Shown: piece after piece, positions 61,644 through 64,000 of the stretch
How positions within the stretch are numbered: the first letter of the stretch is position 1
How the letters are laid out: each line of letters begins with the position of its first letter
Source of the DNA: Halalkalibacter oceani
GTDB taxonomy: Bacteria > Bacillota > Bacilli > Bacillales > Bacillaceae_D
Length of the DNA: 64,000 nucleotides
Assembly: GCF_023715705.1 (NCBI RefSeq)
Contig: NZ_JAMBOS010000006.1
Span: 62,001-126,000, forward strand
Direction: 5' to 3'
The notes under the pieces: generated by a model
Database searches by the model: none
What the model saw: only the letters and a program-made list of their open reading frames with translations
Told to the model about the DNA's origin: nothing
Position numbers and translations under genes: made by a program

Positions 61644-62273
61644 ATGAGTATACTTCTTGGTTATGTGTTATTAGGGCTGTCCTTGGCGGCTCCGATCGGA
61701 CCTGTCAATGCCGCCCAGCTGGACAGAGGGATTAAAAGCGGCTTTCTGCACGCCTGGCTTGTCGGACTCGGGGCAACAGTCGCGGACGGCATTTATATGC
61801 TGCTCGTTTTTTTCGGTGTGGTTCACCTGATTGAACTGCCGTTTGTTCAAACTTTCTTATGGCTTTTCGGCTTTTTCGTGCTCGTCTACACAGGAATTGA
61901 AAGCTTGATGGGAGCGAAGAATGTCGGTCTGTCAGCCTCACGATCAGCTAAACAGTCTTATTCCGCTTCCTTTTTTTCCGGCTTTTTTATGTCACTGTTC
62001 AATCCGCTGACGATCTTGTTTTGGCTCGGCATATTCGGCTCGATTCTTGCTAAAACGCTGACGGAGGTGGGGCCTGGGCAAGTGTGGCTGTACAGTGCGG
62101 CGATTTTTGCCGGGATAGTCGTCTGGGACGTGACGATGGCCGGGCTGGCAAGCACATTGCGGCGCTTTCTCACCACGAGGCTTCTCGTTGCGATTTCAGT
62201 CTTATCCGGGCTGTCCTTAATCGGATTTGGTCTTTACTTCGGCATGCATGCGTTTAGCGTGTTGTTTTTGTAA
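61644..62273 (+). CDS. LysE family amino acid exporter
   Basis: ATG 61644 follows GAGGAGGGAC (209 aa); an upstream in-frame ATG has no ribosome site. Six membrane segments are visible, with the LysE/RhtB start 'LLGLSLAAPIGPVNAAQLDRGIKSGFLHAWLVGLGATVADGIYMLL' pattern and 'MSLFNPLTILFWLGIFG' near residue 122. These proteins export basic amino acids, homoserine or threonine. The last 20 bases overlap the end of the convergent permease gene. Confidence 0.9.
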   Translation: MSILLGYVLLGLSLAAPIGPVNAAQLDRGIKSGFLHAWLVGLGATVADGIYMLLVFFGVVHLIELPFVQTFLWLFGFFVLVYTGIESLMGAKNVGLSASRSAKQSYSASFFSGFFMSLFNPLTILFWLGIFGSILAKTLTEVGPGQVWLYSAAIFAGIVVWDVTMAGLASTLRRFLTTRLLVAISVLSGLSLIGFGLYFGMHAFSVLFL

Positions 62274-63621
62274 AAAGGGTGAGTGACGGCTTGTCGCCGT
62301 CACCTTTTTTCTTCCAAAAATGATTCATAATGAGCGTGACCACGGCAATTAAAAGCAGAAAGATCAGACTGACAAAAAAGCCGGGCCGGCTTGTGGCGTG
62401 AAAAACGGTGCCGATCACGCCTAATAGAATAAAGAGAAAGCCGATCAGCCGCTTCATTTGCTCTTTTTTCGTTAAGTCGAGCAGGCGACCATAAGAGCCA
62501 AGGATAAAGATCCAATTATAAAGCAGCATCAGGCCGGCGGCGGTCGTGACATATTCATACATTTGGTCCGGCATGAAGATTGAAAGCACAATCGATACGA
62601 TAATGCCGAGCGTTGTGAGCAGGATGGCTGGCAGCTCCCATTTATGATGAATTTTTTTGGCGAATAACCGCGGTGCATCACGATCCTCAGCCAATGTCAC
62701 GAGAATCCGGATAACCGCGAACATCGAGGCAACCATCGTCGAGAAGCCGGCGATAATAAATACACCATTGAACACATGGTTCACATAAGGGATCGCATAA
62801 GCGGTTAAAGCTGTCACAAATGGGCTCTCCTCATGTGAAAAATCTGCTTGTGACACCATGATCAGCGCCAGTCCGATTGAGAGAACATAAATCAGCCCAA
62901 GCGTGAGCAGCATCACCTTGCCTGATTTCGGCGCTTCCTTCATTTGTTTTAATCGTACAGCAAGTAGCCCCATAATTTCAATCCCGCCAAATCCATAGAA
63001 TCCGTAGATGAAGGCTGGTAACAACCCTTTTAACCCGTGTGGGAAGAACTCTTTTCCTGTCCGCGGGATATGGGTGCCATCCGGGTCTGTTCCGATTAGG
63101 CCAAACAAGGCTAAGGCCGCCAGAATGATAAACATGAAAATCGCCGAGATCTTCAACACCGCCAGCAGATTTTCCGTCCGATCAAAGCTTTTGCTGCCGG
63201 CGAGAATGACGAGCAGGCCGAGAGCGGCATAGATGCTGGCTAGCAGCCATAAAGGAAGATCAGGAAACCAAAGCTGCGAAAAAATCGACAAAGCGGTCAT
63301 CTGGCTGCCAATAATCAGCATTTCCGAAGCCCAATAGACCCAGCCGCTGCTGAAGCCGGCCCAGCGCCCGTACGCTTTTTTCGCATACGAACGAAAGGAG
63401 CCTTTTTGCGGGTCGGAAATGGTCATTTTCGCCAAAGCCTCGAATACGAAATATGTTCCTAAGGCCGCGATCATATAGACGAGCAGCACGGAAGGTCCGG
63501 CCATCGTTATCGCGATGCTTGAACCGAGAAAAAATCCGGTTCCGATCGTACAAGCGACTCCCAATAATGACAGCTGCCACCATTGCAACGGCTTTTCGCT
63601 GTCTTGCTTTGAATGTGCCAT
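62254..63621 (-). CDS. APC family amino acid permease
   Basis: The 455-residue protein has twelve membrane segments. The APC opening 'WWQLSLLGVACTIGTGFFLGSSIAITMAGPSVLLVYMIAALGTYFVFEAL' pattern contains the G-x-G substrate loop; 'IYGFYGFGGIEIMGLLAVRLKQ' near residue 215 is also typical. It resembles B. subtilis YbxG/YvbW-type permeases for amino acids such as threonine or leucine. It is convergent with the LysE exporter gene and overlaps it by 20 bases. Confidence 0.9.
   Translation of the reverse strand: MAHSKQDSEKPLQWWQLSLLGVACTIGTGFFLGSSIAITMAGPSVLLVYMIAALGTYFVFEALAKMTISDPQKGSFRSYAKKAYGRWAGFSSGWVYWASEMLIIGSQMTALSIFSQLWFPDLPLWLLASIYAALGLLVILAGSKSFDRTENLLAVLKISAIFMFIILAALALFGLIGTDPDGTHIPRTGKEFFPHGLKGLLPAFIYGFYGFGGIEIMGLLAVRLKQMKEAPKSGKVMLLTLGLIYVLSIGLALIMVSQADFSHEESPFVTALTAYAIPYVNHVFNGVFIIAGFSTMVASMFAVIRILVTLAEDRDAPRLFAKKIHHKWELPAILLTTLGIIVSIVLSIFMPDQMYEYVTTAAGLMLLYNWIFILGSYGRLLDLTKKEQMKRLIGFLFILLGVIGTVFHATSRPGFFVSLIFLLLIAVVTLIMNHFWKKKGDGDKPSLTLFTKTTR
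62283..62310 (+). terminator. lysE-type terminator inside the convergent gene's 3' end
   Basis: GTGACGGC-ttgt-cGCCGTCAC (62283-62302) is followed by six T residues. It lies within the last codons of the APC permease on the other strand, so the sequence serves both as coding DNA and as terminator. Confidence 0.75.
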
Positions 63622-63767
63622 TTAGACTTCATCCTCTCCTTAGTTCATTTATTGTTTCCTGTGCAAACAGTGGAGTATGTACATGAATTTCGCCAAGCGG
63701 CTGGACAATTTTACCGCTTATGCTTTCAAGGTGACGATAGACACTAAAGGAAAAGGAGGGATGGAAA

Positions 63768-63983
63768 ATGAATGAAAAACAAAAGCAAGCTAATCAAGTC
63801 GCAACCAATCAGTATCAGTCAGGTGATGAACAAAGTGAACAGTCGGTCGACCGAGGTTTGGCGATGACACATGAACAGGTGATGGATGCGTATGTGGAAG
63901 GAACGATTGATGGTGAAATCGATGAGTCTCATGGTGAGGATCAGGAAGTAAGAAGAGAGCCGTTTAAAGAATTTCAGGAATAA
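63768..63983 (+). CDS. Small acidic protein, 71 aa (DUF4025/YozQ-like)
   Basis: The ATG follows AAAGGAGGG. The product is hydrophilic and acidic, rich in Gln and Glu, with the helical segment 'GLAMTHEQVMDAYVEGTIDGEID' that I associate with the small Bacillus DUF4025/YozQ family; I am not certain. There is no signal peptide or membrane span. It may be a spore- or stress-related peptide. Confidence 0.65.
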   Translation: MNEKQKQANQVATNQYQSGDEQSEQSVDRGLAMTHEQVMDAYVEGTIDGEIDESHGEDQEVRREPFKEFQE

Positions 63984-64000
63984 GCACGTCCCTTTTCCCT

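Overview
The window reads as a chromosomal segment of a spore-forming Bacillaceae bacterium (Bacillus or a close genus). Supports for this: many genes have recognisable B. subtilis counterparts (odhAB, ykpA, ypcP, ypvA, yojF-bshB2, ytxJ, csoR-copZ, ykuD, zagA, ywbE, yhcV); ribosome binding sites are strong (AAGGAGG type) with frequent GTG/TTG starts; there are a YjcZ-family spore peptide and a YtaF-like protein, bacillithiol genes, and CcpA-, Zur- and CsoR-like sites. No rRNA, tRNA, prophage or intact insertion sequence was seen.

Layout. 1-3 kb: the end of a fumarylacetoacetase-family gene, then a decayed type I-C-like CRISPR locus (leader plus five scattered, degenerate repeats) broken up by a tiny membrane-protein gene and a class A beta-lactamase gene with a Bla-box-like operator. 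3-9 kb: a PadR-controlled membrane/propeller operon, a YtaF-like protein, a lytic transglycosylase, and a flavin monooxygenase/methyltransferase pair. 9-16 kb: nitroreductase, odhAB of the TCA cycle, and small and membrane proteins. 16.8-17.5 kb: a second CRISPR array on the minus strand with a leader of the same family; no cas genes are in the window. 17-26 kb: ABC-F ATPase, RecQ, YtxJ, and a run of uncharacterised coiled-coil, anchored and lipoprotein genes. 26-31 kb: a LacI-controlled organic-acid operon (lyase, CoA-transferase, decarboxylating dehydrogenase) that has lost most of a TctCBA transporter, leaving the last 62 codons of tctA. 31-45 kb: bacillithiol deacetylase, membrane HtrA-like protease, CsoR/CopZ, a permease, IlvE, a DinG-type helicase, MgtC, alcohol dehydrogenase and a 5'-3' exonuclease.

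45-54 kb carries a signalling cluster (PAS-GAF kinase, LytTR regulator, receiver-like protein, membrane PAS kinase), then YkuD, CBS, lipid kinase, MobA, PAP2 and a quinone oxidoreductase. 55-61 kb is the most coherent block. Three Zur-like operators precede a zagA-type GTPase gene followed by dcd, and a znuA gene whose product has an extra domain inserted between two His-rich loops. These are followed by a flavoprotein with a Cys-rich tail and a shortened FeoB-like transporter. I read this as a zinc-starvation cluster in which a zinc-independent dCTP deaminase may spare the zinc-dependent dCMP deaminase. The window ends with a YjcZ peptide, a LysE exporter, an APC permease and a small acidic protein.

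Start codons were chosen from ribosome-binding-site spacing and are often downstream of the longest open frame; all functions are by recognition of motifs and family resemblance, not by database search.
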